Source: Acidobacteriota bacterium (lineage in GTDB: Bacteria; Acidobacteriota; Vicinamibacteria; Vicinamibacterales; Vicinamibacteraceae). Taken from it: 64,000 nt of DNA. The translations under genes and the position numbers were made by a program. Every line of letters starts with the position of its first letter. The first letter of the stretch is position 1. The notes beneath the pieces were generated by a model. The model saw only the letters and a program-made list of their open reading frames with translations, searched no databases and had not been told where the DNA came from. The stretch is from contig JADLFL010000013.1 in assembly GCA_020845575.1 (NCBI GenBank), positions 35,008-99,007 on the forward strand, read 5' to 3'. Shown here piece by piece: positions 33,704 to 41,686 of this stretch.

Positions 33704-35023
33704 ATGCCTTCATGGACGACACGCACCCTCGCCGCGCTGCCCCCCAGAGCCACGCGCTACACCGTCAACGACCCCGACTGTCCCGGGCTGACGCTCCGGG
33801 TCTCCCCGACGGGACACAAGGTGTGGCTCGTCATCTACCGCCCTGGTGGGCGGGCCGCGCGGCAGAAGTGGTACACGCTCGGCGCATTCGGGGGCGACGG
33901 CGCGATCGGGCTCGCCGAGGCACGGAAGCGGGCGCGGGCGCTCCAACAGCAGGTGGCTGACGGGGGCGATCCCGTCGAGGACAAGAAGGCCGCCCGCGAG
34001 GTCGCGACCCGAGAGACGTTCGGCGCGCTCGCCGACCTGTTCATTGAGCGCCACGCGAAGAAGGTGAAGCGAACGTGGGTGGAAGACGTTCGCATCCTGA
34101 ACAAGGACCTGCTGCCACGCTGGCGCGACACGCCCGTGCGCCAGCTCACCCGGCGCGACATCCGCGAGCACCTGGACGTGATCGCCGATCGCGCCCCCAT
34201 CGCGGCCAATCGCGTCCTCGCGCTGTTGAGCACGATCCTGAACTTCGGCGTCGATCGCGAATGGCTCGACAACAACCCGGCGTACCGGCTGAAGAAGCCT
34301 GGGGAGGAACGGTCTCGTGAGCGCGTGCTGACCGATGCCGAGATCCGCCAGCTGTGGCAGGCGCTCGACACGTCCGAAGCCGCCTACCGCACAATCGCCG
34401 ACGCCCCGCGCGACGACGGCCGGCGCTCCCGCGTCACCACGGCCCGTTTGGGCGACGAGACGCCCCTGCTTCGCCCGATGCTGGCCGATTGGTTACGGCT
34501 GCGGTTGTTGAGCGCGCAGCGCGGCGGCGAAGTGATCCAGATGCGTTGGACAGACATCACGAAGGTGGATCGACGCCGGGTCTGGACGATCCCGGCCGAC
34601 GTCGCCAAGAACGGGCGCGCGCACAGTGTGCCGTTGAGTGCGGCGGCGGTGGCTATCCTCGCGCGGCGTCGGCGCGCCGTCGATCGCGCAGTCGCGTGGG
34701 TCTTCCCGAATGACCTGAATCGCGGCGCCGCCACCGACCGCGCGAAGAAGGTGCACCTGTCGACGTTCCTCGCGGGCGCCGAGGATGTCCGCGGGCACGA
34801 CCTGCGCCGGACCGCGGCCAGTGGCCTGGCGCGTCTCGGCGTCTCGCGCGAGACCATCGCGCACGTCCTCAATCACGTCGACCGCGGCCCGAAGTCCACG
34901 AAGGTGTACGACCGCTTCGACCGCCTGCCGGAGAAGCGGCGTGCCCTGGATGCGTGGGCACGTAACGTGGACCGCATCGTCACCGGCGCAACGGCGCCGA
35001 AGGTGGTTCCGTTTGGCCGATAG
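33704..35023 (+). CDS. tyrosine-type site-specific integrase, P4-like
   Basis: 439 residues. N-terminal arm-binding domain (DUF4102-like: YTVNDPDCPGLTLRVSPTG, KWYTLGAFGG) as in P4-type integrases, SAM-like core-binding domain about 105-200, then the catalytic domain. Residues in place: Arg273 (AQRGGEV), Lys302, His365 and Arg368 (HDLRRT), His391 and nucleophile Tyr402 (KVYDRF). Predicted to recombine the 48-bp repeats. ATG 33704 follows AGGAGA-like sequence weakly (GATGGAGAT). It lies beside the displaced tRNA fragment, not the intact tRNA. The next gene starts inside its 3' end. Confidence 0.95.
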   Translation: MPSWTTRTLAALPPRATRYTVNDPDCPGLTLRVSPTGHKVWLVIYRPGGRAARQKWYTLGAFGGDGAIGLAEARKRARALQQQVADGGDPVEDKKAAREVATRETFGALADLFIERHAKKVKRTWVEDVRILNKDLLPRWRDTPVRQLTRRDIREHLDVIADRAPIAANRVLALLSTILNFGVDREWLDNNPAYRLKKPGEERSRERVLTDAEIRQLWQALDTSEAAYRTIADAPRDDGRRSRVTTARLGDETPLLRPMLADWLRLRLLSAQRGGEVIQMRWTDITKVDRRRVWTIPADVAKNGRAHSVPLSAAAVAILARRRRAVDRAVAWVFPNDLNRGAATDRAKKVHLSTFLAGAEDVRGHDLRRTAASGLARLGVSRETIAHVLNHVDRGPKSTKVYDRFDRLPEKRRALDAWARNVDRIVTGATAPKVVPFGR

Positions 35024-35615
35024 CGGCTGGGTAAGCGACCACACCCGGAAACTCACGGCCGCGGAGCGCCGCGAGCTGCTCGATCGGTTCGGGATCGAGC
35101 GTGCGCACGCCACGCGGATCGAGGTCGTGCTCACACGCTACCAGCGGATGACGGCCCAGGCCCGCTCTCGGCCCAGCACTGATGCGATCCGCAAGGATCT
35201 GGCCCGCGTCGCGCGAGCCGTTCAGGTCTTGGCGCGCGTCCTCGAGGAAACCGAGGACGTCCTCGAGGACGTGTGGACGGAGCCGTTCACCTGGCCTGGG
35301 CACACCGCCGAAGTCGCGGTGTCCCCGTACGACCTGCAACCCCTTCGCGAGTTGCTGAGCGAAGTAGAGACGCAGGCGTGGATGCGCACTGAACAACTGA
35401 TGTGGGTCCGCCGCGACGGCCGTCCAACCAAGAGCGAAGTGTGGTGGTTCATTGACGAGCTGTCGGCGATCTACGCTGATGCGACCGAGATCGCTCCCAC
35501 GACACCGGCGGAGGTCGCAGACGCCAAGCGTGAGCGGCTCGCCTTCCTGCGTACTACGGCTGCACTCGTGGGCCTGACGCTTCCAACAAGCCTGCGGATA
35601 CACAAGCCTCGGTAG
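35013..35615 (+). CDS. element-encoded hypothetical protein
   Basis: 200 residues from TTG 35013, which overlaps the integrase by 11 nt and is preceded by GAAGGTGG at a 6-nt spacing; no ATG lies nearby. Basic N-terminus (DHTRKLTAAERRELLDRFGIERAHA), then a mainly helical protein with an acidic stretch LEETEDVLEDVW and the C-terminal LAFLRTTAALVGLTLPTSLR. No family recognised. A strong terminator hairpin follows the stop. Confidence 0.65.
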   Translation: MADSGWVSDHTRKLTAAERRELLDRFGIERAHATRIEVVLTRYQRMTAQARSRPSTDAIRKDLARVARAVQVLARVLEETEDVLEDVWTEPFTWPGHTAEVAVSPYDLQPLRELLSEVETQAWMRTEQLMWVRRDGRPTKSEVWWFIDELSAIYADATEIAPTTPAEVADAKRERLAFLRTTAALVGLTLPTSLRIHKPR

Positions 35616-35620
35616 CTGCG

Positions 35621-35657
35621 GACGAAAACTCCCCTCTCCGTAGGGGGAGTTTTCGTC
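35621..35657 (+). terminator. strong intrinsic terminator hairpin
   Basis: Perfect 14-bp inverted repeat: GACGAAAACTCCCC (35621-35634) and GGGGAGTTTTCGTC (35644-35657), loop of 9 nt. The A/T-rich outer stem can serve as terminator in both directions. It separates the integrase transcript from the AlpA-like genes. Confidence 0.85.
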
Positions 35658-35693
35658 ACGTGCCGCGTGCGGGTCTGTGATGCTCAGCGTCGC

Positions 35694-35978
35694 ATGGCGA
35701 AGGCACACAAGAAATCCAAAAATTACCGACCTGGCGACGATGCCCGCGCGAAGAAGCGCGTCATCCCTGACGACCCCTTCGCGCTCCTCACGGGACCGGA
35801 GGTCCGGTATCTGATTGGCGGCGTGTCGCGTACAACGCTGTATCGCTGGCTGCGTAGTGGCCGGTTCCCGGCGCCGGATCGGCATCTCGCCGGCATGCGA
35901 CCCACGTGGTTGCGGCGCACGATCGATGCGTGGGGCACACAGCCGCGGCCGACCGACGCTGACCTCTCAGCCTGCTGA
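35694..35978 (+). CDS. AlpA-like HTH DNA-binding protein (first copy)
   Basis: 94 residues from ATG 35694. Basic N-terminal tail (KAHKKSKNYRPG), then an AlpA/MerR-type winged HTH: LLTGPEVRYLIGGVSRTTLYRW, RSGRFPAPDRH, WLRRTIDAWG. AlpA proteins regulate integrase or excision genes of P4-like elements. A second member follows 10 nt after its stop; the two are distinct sequences, suggesting division of labour or a heterodimer. Confidence 0.8.
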   Translation: MAKAHKKSKNYRPGDDARAKKRVIPDDPFALLTGPEVRYLIGGVSRTTLYRWLRSGRFPAPDRHLAGMRPTWLRRTIDAWGTQPRPTDADLSAC

Positions 35979-35988
35979 GCATCTGTAA

Positions 35989-36219
35989 ATGACGATCGCG
36001 CGGATCTTTCACCAGCCGCCCTCGACGCTTCCACCGGACGACGGCCGCATCCTCAGCCTCCCCGACGTGATGAGACTTACCGGGCTCTCGCGGAGTTCGA
36101 TCTCCCGCCTCGTGCGGGCCAGACACTTCCCCGCTTCGATTCGTCTCCCGGCGGGCGCAATCGGATTCCGCGCGGCGGCAGTGTCTTCCTGGCTGGCCAG
36201 TCGGCCGGCGTCGCGTTGA
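35989..36219 (+). CDS. AlpA-like HTH DNA-binding protein (second copy)
   Basis: 76 residues. ILSLPDVMRLTGLSRSSISRLV followed by ARHFPASIRLPAGAIGFRAAAVSSWL is a textbook AlpA HTH. Lacks the basic tail of the preceding protein. Same orientation and 7 nt before the next gene, so all three probably form one transcript. Confidence 0.82.
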   Translation: MTIARIFHQPPSTLPPDDGRILSLPDVMRLTGLSRSSISRLVRARHFPASIRLPAGAIGFRAAAVSSWLASRPASR

Positions 36220-36226
36220 GCCGCGC

Positions 36227-37345
36227 ATGGAGTGGGCGAGGTTGTACACCGTGGCGACGCTGCGTGCTATGCGGTCGCTGACGCTCGAACAACAAGGCCT
36301 CGCGCTGCAGGTGCTCCTGCTCGTGGCGCGTGACGAGGACGAGACGTTCTTGGATGACATCCCCGCACTTTCGCAGGAGATCAGGCCTCGAATTCGCACG
36401 GATCGTCTGCGGAACTTGTGGCAACACGTCGGTCCAGTTGTCGCCGAACTCCTCATTGAACTGCGCCACGACCGCAACCGTTTCGTCAACAAGTCCGCGA
36501 AAAACAGGGCAAATGCGAAGGTTCGATGGTCAAGTCTGAATGCGAACGCAGATGCGAACGCAGATGCAGAAGAGAAGAGAGAGATCAGAGAAAGAACAGA
36601 TCCCCCCCTTCCCCCCGCTCACGCGGTGGGCGTTGGCGTGGGTGCGCCCTGCGACGTGCTCCGTGCGCCAGGCACGCGCGCGCACCCGCTGGACGAGGAC
36701 CAAGCGACGGCCACCGCGAACGATGCCGCCCGGCATCGGGCAACGCGTTGGCTCGAGCGGTTCACCGTCACGCACCAGACCCGGTGCGGGTCTCCGTTTG
36801 TCGGCAAGCCTTCACGCGATTTCGAAGCGGCCATCCGCCTGGTCACGGCGTACGCCGAAGACGCGGCACTCGATGCGTTGACCGACACTTACCTGTCGAA
36901 ACCGGCCGCGTACGACGATGGCAAGCCAAAGACACCGGGGCGTCTGGCGCTCCTGGCCCCGCAATTGGCCGTACAGCGAGCGACGGCCGTCCAGTCGCGG
37001 TTTGGTGGGTGGGGGGACGGCTGCTCACACGAACCTCGATGCGGGCAGCGATCGGCGTGCCTGCTGCGCCAAGCCAAGGCCGTCGCGGCAGGCACGCTCG
37101 ACCTGTCGCGGGTTGACGCCTCAATGCGCGAAGAGGTGGAGCGTGCAGCGACGGCGTATGCGCGACCCGAACCCGGATCGCCGACCTCGAGGCCGGCCGC
37201 GTCAAGCGATCCCGGTGGCTCGGCCTGTGTCGACGATGAGCGCTGGCCCTCTCGTGTCGCGCACCTGATCGGGCCGGACATCGGCGCCGAGCTCGAACCC
37301 GTGCGTATGCGGCGGGTCGCCGGAGGCGCGCCATGTGTCAGCTGA
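36227..37345 (+). CDS. hypothetical protein, possible element replication protein
   Basis: 372 residues. The N-terminal 100 residues (LEQQGLALQVLLLVARDEDET, FLDDIPALSQEIRPRIRTDRL) have the layout of DUF1376-like or replisome-organiser proteins found in phage replication modules; this match is weak. A short tandem repeat (12 bp twice at 36540-36563) encodes NANADANADA. A mid-region HQTRCGSPFVGKPSRDFEAAIRL and a Cys-rich stretch CSHEPRCGQRSACLL (possible metal site) follow. Location directly after the AlpA genes fits replication or regulation. Not identified with certainty. Confidence 0.5.
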   Translation: MEWARLYTVATLRAMRSLTLEQQGLALQVLLLVARDEDETFLDDIPALSQEIRPRIRTDRLRNLWQHVGPVVAELLIELRHDRNRFVNKSAKNRANAKVRWSSLNANADANADAEEKREIRERTDPPLPPAHAVGVGVGAPCDVLRAPGTRAHPLDEDQATATANDAARHRATRWLERFTVTHQTRCGSPFVGKPSRDFEAAIRLVTAYAEDAALDALTDTYLSKPAAYDDGKPKTPGRLALLAPQLAVQRATAVQSRFGGWGDGCSHEPRCGQRSACLLRQAKAVAAGTLDLSRVDASMREEVERAATAYARPEPGSPTSRPAASSDPGGSACVDDERWPSRVAHLIGPDIGAELEPVRMRRVAGGAPCVS

Positions 37346-37386
37346 CGCCGACGAAACTCTTGGGGTGTGGGCCGAGACGAGGAGCG

Positions 37387-37488
37387 CTAGCGCCGCCGCG
37401 TAGCACGAAGGCCGATCACCGTGCCGACAGCGAGTGTGACAAGCCAGCACAGGCTCACCACGGGAAGCAGCAAGACGACGGTCTCCAC
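37387..37488 (-). CDS. possible 33-residue membrane microprotein
   Basis: GTG start; METVVLLLPVVSLCWLVTLA and a basic end (RATRRR) give one membrane helix with a positive tail. No Shine-Dalgarno sequence, and the plus strand also carries an open frame. Listed because similar tiny helical ORFs recur in this element on the same strand. Confidence 0.22.
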   Translation of the reverse strand: METVVLLLPVVSLCWLVTLAVGTVIGLRATRRR

Positions 37489-37598
37489 GGGCGAAGGCTA
37501 GCACGCATGCCTCGCCCACCGCGCGCTGCCCCCCGGGCCTACGGACGGTGCTGTGCGGCGATGCCAGTCGCACCACGACGAACAAGGGCGGTGCCCTC

Positions 37599-38228
37599 GT
37601 GATTGCCACTCTCGTTTGTGGTCCGCCGTGCGCCGGCAAGAACCACTACGTGGAGCACCGGAGACGCGCCGGCGATCTCGTTGTCGATGTGGACCAGCTC
37701 TACGCAGCTTTCGGCGGCGCGAGTAGCCATGACCAGCCACCGCCGCTGAAGCCCTTCGTGTTCGCCGCGCGCGATGCCGTTCTCGCGCACCTGTGGTCCA
37801 ACGGGTACAACGGCGGCGCTGTCTGGATCATCAGTTCGGCACCGACGTCGGTATTGCGTGAGCCTCTGCGCGATCGCGGATGTCGAGTCGTGATGGTGAT
37901 CGCTGAAGCCGCGATGCTCTATCGACGCGCCGACCAGGAGCGACCGTCCTCCTGGCGCGAGTACATCGACCGATGGTTGCTCGCCTACGACGCACTCGAC
38001 GTCGACGAGATCGTTTACACCGGCAACGTCGATGTGCTGCCAGGCAACCGAGTCTGGCGCACCCGAGACGCCGGCTCCAACTGTGCGCGCGGGCCGTCGC
38101 GCCGGCGAGGGGTAGGCCCCTGTGAAAAGTCTGGACCGATCGCGCGTCCGGACCGCCTCCGGTGCCCTTCTGCGCGTGTGGTCAGGTCAAAAACATTCCG
38201 TCCCCACCCGAAGGGAACTCATCCATGA
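37599..38228 (+). CDS. P-loop NTPase-like protein of the element
   Basis: 209 residues from GTG 37599 (GTG 37548 is an alternative). The first strand runs into CGPPCAGKNHYVE, a Walker A-like loop in which the usual Ser/Thr after Lys is Asn; then DVDQLYAAFGG and VWIISSAPTSVLREPLRDRG resemble polynucleotide-kinase or Zeta-toxin-type small kinases. The final 45 residues are basic. The stop overlaps the next gene's ATG (ATGA). Function is not assignable; nucleic-acid end processing is one possibility. Confidence 0.55.
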   Translation: MIATLVCGPPCAGKNHYVEHRRRAGDLVVDVDQLYAAFGGASSHDQPPPLKPFVFAARDAVLAHLWSNGYNGGAVWIISSAPTSVLREPLRDRGCRVVMVIAEAAMLYRRADQERPSSWREYIDRWLLAYDALDVDEIVYTGNVDVLPGNRVWRTRDAGSNCARGPSRRRGVGPCEKSGPIARPDRLRCPSARVVRSKTFRPHPKGTHP

Positions 38229-38575
38229 ACAACGAGAAACCGATGTCGCCGAACATGCCCGCCGCTCCGGCCGATGCCGTCGGCGTCGCGATCGTCTCCA
38301 TCCTGCTGAACGCCCTGAAGGATCTGGGGCGATGCGCACTCGCGCGCGCCCAGTCCGCCGCCGCCGGCGGCGCGCCGACAGCCGCGCCCGCGACAGTGCC
38401 GCCGCTTCGCCTGGTCATCGATGAGCGCGCGGACGTCGTTGCGCTGGCCATCCTCGATGAGGACGGTCGCCAGCTCCAGCAGGTGGGCTGGCAGATCGGG
38501 AAGGTGCGCGCGCTCATGCAGGACGTTGAAGCCCTGCGCCTGGCGGAACTACTGCCGCCACAGGCGCTGCAGTAG
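38225..38575 (+). CDS. element-encoded hypothetical protein upstream of capsid
   Basis: 116 residues from ATG 38225, coupled to the preceding gene (ATGA) and preceded by GAAGGGA. A Pro/Ala/Met-rich N-terminus, one helix AVGVAIVSILLNALKDLG that could be amphipathic, then a predicted beta-alpha part (LRLVIDERADVVALAILDED) and a C-terminus ending PPQALQ. The same six residues end the 40970-41185 protein. No family recognised. Confidence 0.55.
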   Translation: MNNEKPMSPNMPAAPADAVGVAIVSILLNALKDLGRCALARAQSAAAGGAPTAAPATVPPLRLVIDERADVVALAILDEDGRQLQQVGWQIGKVRALMQDVEALRLAELLPPQALQ

Positions 38576-38754
38576 GCGGGGACTCACCAGTTTCACCCGC
38601 GCGGGGAGGCGGCCGGCCTCATCGCGCGTCCGGATTCGCTGCGGGATGCTGCGATCTGGTCTCAGGCGCAGACGTGCGGGAGGCCCGTTCCCTGGGTGCA
38701 CCACCAGACCATTGGCACGCCGGCCGTGCACGACGAATGAGAGAGGACCATCAG

Positions 38755-39882
38755 ATGACGACACAGAACGTGACAGAGGCCATTGCCGCCCTGGGAACCG
38801 GCTTCACCGATTTCAAGGCGCAGCAGGCGAGTAGGGTCCGAGCCTTGGACGACCGGCTGGATACGCTCAGCGTGCAGGTCCAGGACGTTCAGCACAGGCA
38901 GGCACGCCTCGGGGTCGGCGATGCGCTCGAGGGAACGCGCGACGGCCGGAGCGGACCGCCCTGGTTCGATGCGAAGGCGCTGACCGGCAGCGGCAGCGGC
39001 GGCTATCTGCTACCCGAGGCGCACTGGAACCGTTTCATCGATCGGATGCGACCGCAGTCGGTCCTGATCGAGTCGGGCATCCGATTGATTCGAACCGAGG
39101 CCACGACGCTGCGCTTGCCGGCCGTCCTCACGGATCCGGCCGCCGTCTGGCGCGGGGAAATGGAGTCCCTCGCCGGCGCCGCTCCCACCTACGGCCATGT
39201 GAGCGCGTATCCGAAGAAGCTCGCGGCCTACGTGGTGGCCTCGCGCGAGCTCTTCGAGGACAGTGACCCGGCGCTTGGTGCCCTGCTCGAGGTGCAGATG
39301 GGCCAGGCGCTGGCCCTCGGCCTCGACAAGGCCGCGTTCCAGGCGCAGAGCGAGAACAACGCCAACGCGCCGGTGCGGTTGGCTGCCGTGGCGGGGATTC
39401 AGACGGCGCCGGTGGCCACCGATGGTGCCGCGCCGACCACCATGACGTGGTTCCACACGGCCTGGTCCAAGTACGTGACCGCCAACGGCAACCTCCGGAC
39501 CGCGGCGATCTACATGCACCCGCGGGATTGGAGCACCTTGCTGACCATCCCGGAGGCCTCCGGTTCGAACGTGCCGCTGCTGTATCACGAGGCGAAGCTC
39601 AGCACCGGGCCGATGCGCTCGCTGCTCGGCGTGCCCGTGTACCTCACCTCGCAGATTCCGACCACCGAGGTGCAGGGGACCAGCGATGCGGTCTGCTCGA
39701 GCGCGTATCTCGTGGACACGAGCCAGGTGGCGTTCGTGATGCGGCAGGACGTCCGGATCGAACTGGATCACAGCCGGCACTTCGATGTGGACGCGATCGG
39801 TATCCGGGCAACCTTGCGGGCGGACCTGATCGTGCTCAACAGCGCGGGCATCGTCCACATCCCGGGCTTCAAGGCCGCCTGA
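38755..39882 (+). CDS. HK97-fold phage major capsid protein
   Basis: 375 residues from ATG 38755 (the frame opens at 38674). Residues 1-60 form a coiled-coil-like delta region (FTDFKAQQASRVRALDDRLD). Then the HK97 gp5 pattern: GSGGYLLPEAHWNRFIDRM, SGIRLIRTEATTLRLPAVLTD, SLAGAAPTYGHVSAYPKKLAAYV with SRELFEDSDPALGALLEVQMG (spine helix and P-domain), and the late SLLGVPVYLTSQIP and FDVDAIGIRATLRAD. It is the only structural phage gene recognised in the element. No adjacent protease or scaffold gene is seen. Capsid assembly, self or with a helper phage's proteins, is inferred. Confidence 0.88.
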   Translation: MTTQNVTEAIAALGTGFTDFKAQQASRVRALDDRLDTLSVQVQDVQHRQARLGVGDALEGTRDGRSGPPWFDAKALTGSGSGGYLLPEAHWNRFIDRMRPQSVLIESGIRLIRTEATTLRLPAVLTDPAAVWRGEMESLAGAAPTYGHVSAYPKKLAAYVVASRELFEDSDPALGALLEVQMGQALALGLDKAAFQAQSENNANAPVRLAAVAGIQTAPVATDGAAPTTMTWFHTAWSKYVTANGNLRTAAIYMHPRDWSTLLTIPEASGSNVPLLYHEAKLSTGPMRSLLGVPVYLTSQIPTTEVQGTSDAVCSSAYLVDTSQVAFVMRQDVRIELDHSRHFDVDAIGIRATLRADLIVLNSAGIVHIPGFKAA

Positions 39883-40107
39883 CACCCTTGAGTCGACGAT
39901 CTGGCGGGTGGCTCCCTCGCCGGCGTTGGCTCACCGCCCAGGGCTCTCGTGCCGCAGTCCTCCCGGCTGCGACATGGGAGCCCGGGCACTTCACGTCGCA
40001 CGCGTGCGCCGGCGGCCGAGGCGCCCGCCGGGGCTGGGAACGCGTGCACCACGGTCGCCGGGCTGCATCCCCACTCCCGCAGCCGCGGCGACCTCGCCGC
40101 ATCCGCT

Positions 40108-40127
40108 CCGAGGCGAGAAGGCCTCGG
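40108..40127 (+). terminator. weak hairpin in the capsid downstream gap
   Basis: CCGAGGC (40108-40114) and GCCTCGG (40121-40127) with a 6-nt loop, in the 290-bp gap after the capsid gene. The gap otherwise shows no convincing gene. No U tract. Confidence 0.3.
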
Positions 40128-40140
40128 GGCGGGGGCGAGT

Positions 40141-40169
40141 TTGACAGCTGTATTACATGAACATACAGT
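40141..40169 (+). promoter_or_regulatory. sigma-70 promoter with overlapping operator-like palindrome
   Basis: TTGACA (40141-40146), 17-nt spacer, TACAGT (40164-40169). CTGTAT (40148-40153) and ATACAG (40163-40168) form an inverted repeat covering the spacer and -10, the usual place for a repressor operator. The expected start site is at the ATGs 40171/40177, so the mRNA would be leaderless. Best promoter in the element. Confidence 0.75.
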
Positions 40170-40170
40170 A

Positions 40171-40413
40171 ATGCACATGTCACCTCAAGACCGGACCATC
40201 TCCCTCCGATTCGATGCCGAGGTTCTGGCAGTGCTTGAAGACAACCGCCAGCGGTTCGGTGTGCCCGTGTCAGAGCAGATCAGGCGTGCGGTCGCCGACT
40301 GGCTGGAACGTGGAGGAGTCCTGGCTGGTGTCGCCGGCGTCCAGCGCCCACGCCCACCCGCCAGCAAGCCGCCGACGACGCGTCCGCGGACGAGCACGCG
40401 CAAGCGGTCCTGA
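40171..40413 (+). CDS. ribbon-helix-helix (CopG/Arc-like) DNA-binding protein
   Basis: 80 residues from ATG 40171, or 78 from ATG 40177, which fits a leaderless start better. DRTISLRFDAEVLAVLEDN is the RHH strand followed by helix A, then VPVSEQIRRAVADWLERGG for helix B. The C-terminal 30 residues are Pro/Arg/Lys-rich and basic. Its own promoter carries a palindrome, so negative autoregulation is likely; it may be the element's master repressor or a capsid-region regulator. Confidence 0.8.
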   Translation: MHMSPQDRTISLRFDAEVLAVLEDNRQRFGVPVSEQIRRAVADWLERGGVLAGVAGVQRPRPPASKPPTTRPRTSTRKRS

Positions 40414-40450
40414 GGTTGGTTGCGCCTGACACTACTGGAGAGCCCACGCC

Positions 40451-40960
40451 ATGACACTGAGACTCCTCGACGCACCGGCGGCCGCCGGCGCGGTCGTCCC
40501 GTTACCGGCGCCTCGCCCGCGAGCGCGCCGACTCTATCAGGCCTGTCTCGATGCCTACTGGGCGACGGACGCGTTCCTGAAGGCGCATCGGCAACTCTGG
40601 GATCCGGTCGCGTACCGCCACCTCGATGACCTGCGGCAGGAGGAGTTCTTTGCCGTCGGGACCTTCAAGGACTACCACGACGGCCGGGAGACTCGCGTCA
40701 CCAAGCAGTTACGTGATCTCCTGAGCGGGAGCGTCATCCTCGAGCCGGCCGCCAGGCAGCGCGCCTGCGAGCTGCTCGACGGCCCCCGCGGCCGCGATGG
40801 GATGTTGCTGTCGCGCCAGGAGGCCGAACTCGTCGGGGCGTACCGGCGGCTCGATCCGGATCTTCAGGCGGCGCTTCGGCTGATCGCGAAGACGGGTGCA
40901 CAGCCAGCCGCCGCCAGCGGTGCGATTCCCGCTGTCGTCGCAGACGAGGGCGTCAGCTGA
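40451..40960 (+). CDS. element-encoded hypothetical protein
   Basis: 169 residues. The first 25 are Ala/Pro-rich, then an all-helical domain with many charged residues (ARRLYQACLDAYWATDAFLKA, LDDLRQEEFFAVGTFKDYHDG, TRVTKQLRDLLSG). No membrane or nucleotide-binding motif seen and no family recognised. It sits between two DNA-binding proteins in one probable transcript with the RHH gene. Confidence 0.6.
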   Translation: MTLRLLDAPAAAGAVVPLPAPRPRARRLYQACLDAYWATDAFLKAHRQLWDPVAYRHLDDLRQEEFFAVGTFKDYHDGRETRVTKQLRDLLSGSVILEPAARQRACELLDGPRGRDGMLLSRQEAELVGAYRRLDPDLQAALRLIAKTGAQPAAASGAIPAVVADEGVS

Positions 40961-40969
40961 GGCCGCGCC

Positions 40970-41185
40970 ATGATCCGCGAACTGGCGTCTCACCCATCGG
41001 CCTACGTCACGGTCCGCGAGCTGGCGGTGTACCTGTCGGTCAGTCGTCGCCAGGTGCGCAAGTGGATGGACGCCGAGGCGCTCGTCGTCGTGTCCGTCGG
41101 GCCGCGGCAGGCGCGCATCACGCGTGAGTCGGCGCAGCGTCTGGAACGTCAGCTCACCTCGTGGCCACCACAAGCGTTGCAGTAG
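40970..41185 (+). CDS. excisionase-like HTH protein
   Basis: 71 residues. YVTVRELAVYLSVSRRQVRKWM followed by ITRESAQRLERQLT is the MerR-type HTH fold seen in excisionases. Starts 9 nt after the preceding gene. Ends SWPPQALQ, sharing the last six residues with the 38225-38575 product. Likely directs excision with the integrase, but it lies far from it; regulatory roles are possible. Confidence 0.7.
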   Translation: MIRELASHPSAYVTVRELAVYLSVSRRQVRKWMDAEALVVVSVGPRQARITRESAQRLERQLTSWPPQALQ

Positions 41186-41237
41186 CGGCAGTCCTCGCAC
41201 CCACGCGATCGCGCGTCGACGTCGAGGCCTTCGCCGC

Positions 41238-41432
41238 CTACAGCGCGAGTCGCCAGATCGGGGAAGTGATAGCGACGATCAGGACGATGCCGGCGGCCAC
41301 GAGTCCGAGCCCCAGCACGACGGCGATGCCAAGGGCGACCTGGCCAACCACCGGGTTCGCCACGGTCATCACGCGCCGCCTGTGGAGCCGATCAGCGAGC
41401 CAGAGCGTGCCGAACAGGTCGATCGCGTCCAT
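41238..41432 (-). CDS. small two-part membrane protein of the element
   Basis: 64 residues from ATG 41432; ATG 41369 gives a 43-residue version. The C-terminal half is one long hydrophobic helix (VVGQVALGIAVVLGLGLVAA, then GIVLIVAIT), typical of holin-like or phage-encoded membrane peptides. No strong ribosome-binding site. Confidence 0.4.
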   Translation of the reverse strand: MDAIDLFGTLWLADRLHRRRVMTVANPVVGQVALGIAVVLGLGLVAAGIVLIVAITSPIWRLAL

Positions 41433-41474
41433 ATGGAAATCTCAGCAGGAAGTATACCTCCCGGAGAAACAGAC

Positions 41475-41665
41475 ATGTTCGTGATGGAGCTGTGGAAGGG
41501 GTTGAACGCGTAGCCCTCGCGTTGGAGTTCTCCGAGCGCGTCGAAGCCTTGGCACGCGCCAATCGCACCCGCCATCGGCAAGGGCGGACCGCGGCCGTGC
41601 CCCCTCGAACTGGCGCGCGTCGCAGGCGGCCGAAAGTGATTCCGTTCACGCAACCAAGAGCGTGA
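41475..41665 (+). other. short or frameshifted basic ORF
   Basis: From ATG 41475, with GGAG 9 nt upstream, a 12-codon frame ends at TAG 41511. A -1 shift near the GGGG at 41498-41501 would continue into an open frame to a stop at 41663 encoding a charged helix (ALEFSERVEALARANRTRH) and a very basic tail. Either a micro-ORF, a decayed regulator or coincidence. Confidence 0.2.
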
Positions 41666-41686
41666 GGGGCGGGTGAAACGACGGCG

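Noticed and set aside
36540..36563. 12-bp tandem repeat as a possible iteron or CRISPR-like array
   Set aside because: Only two full copies, in frame inside a coding region; simply encodes a short Asn-Ala-Asp repeat. No CRISPR array or cas gene was seen anywhere in the window.
37333..37602. 89-codon plus-strand frame after the possible replication gene
   Set aside because: Overlaps the end of the 36227-37345 gene and has composition of a non-coding frame.
39908..40144. 78-codon frame between capsid and RHH genes
   Set aside because: Pro/Arg/Ala-rich with no domain and no ribosome-binding site; the region ends in a clear promoter.
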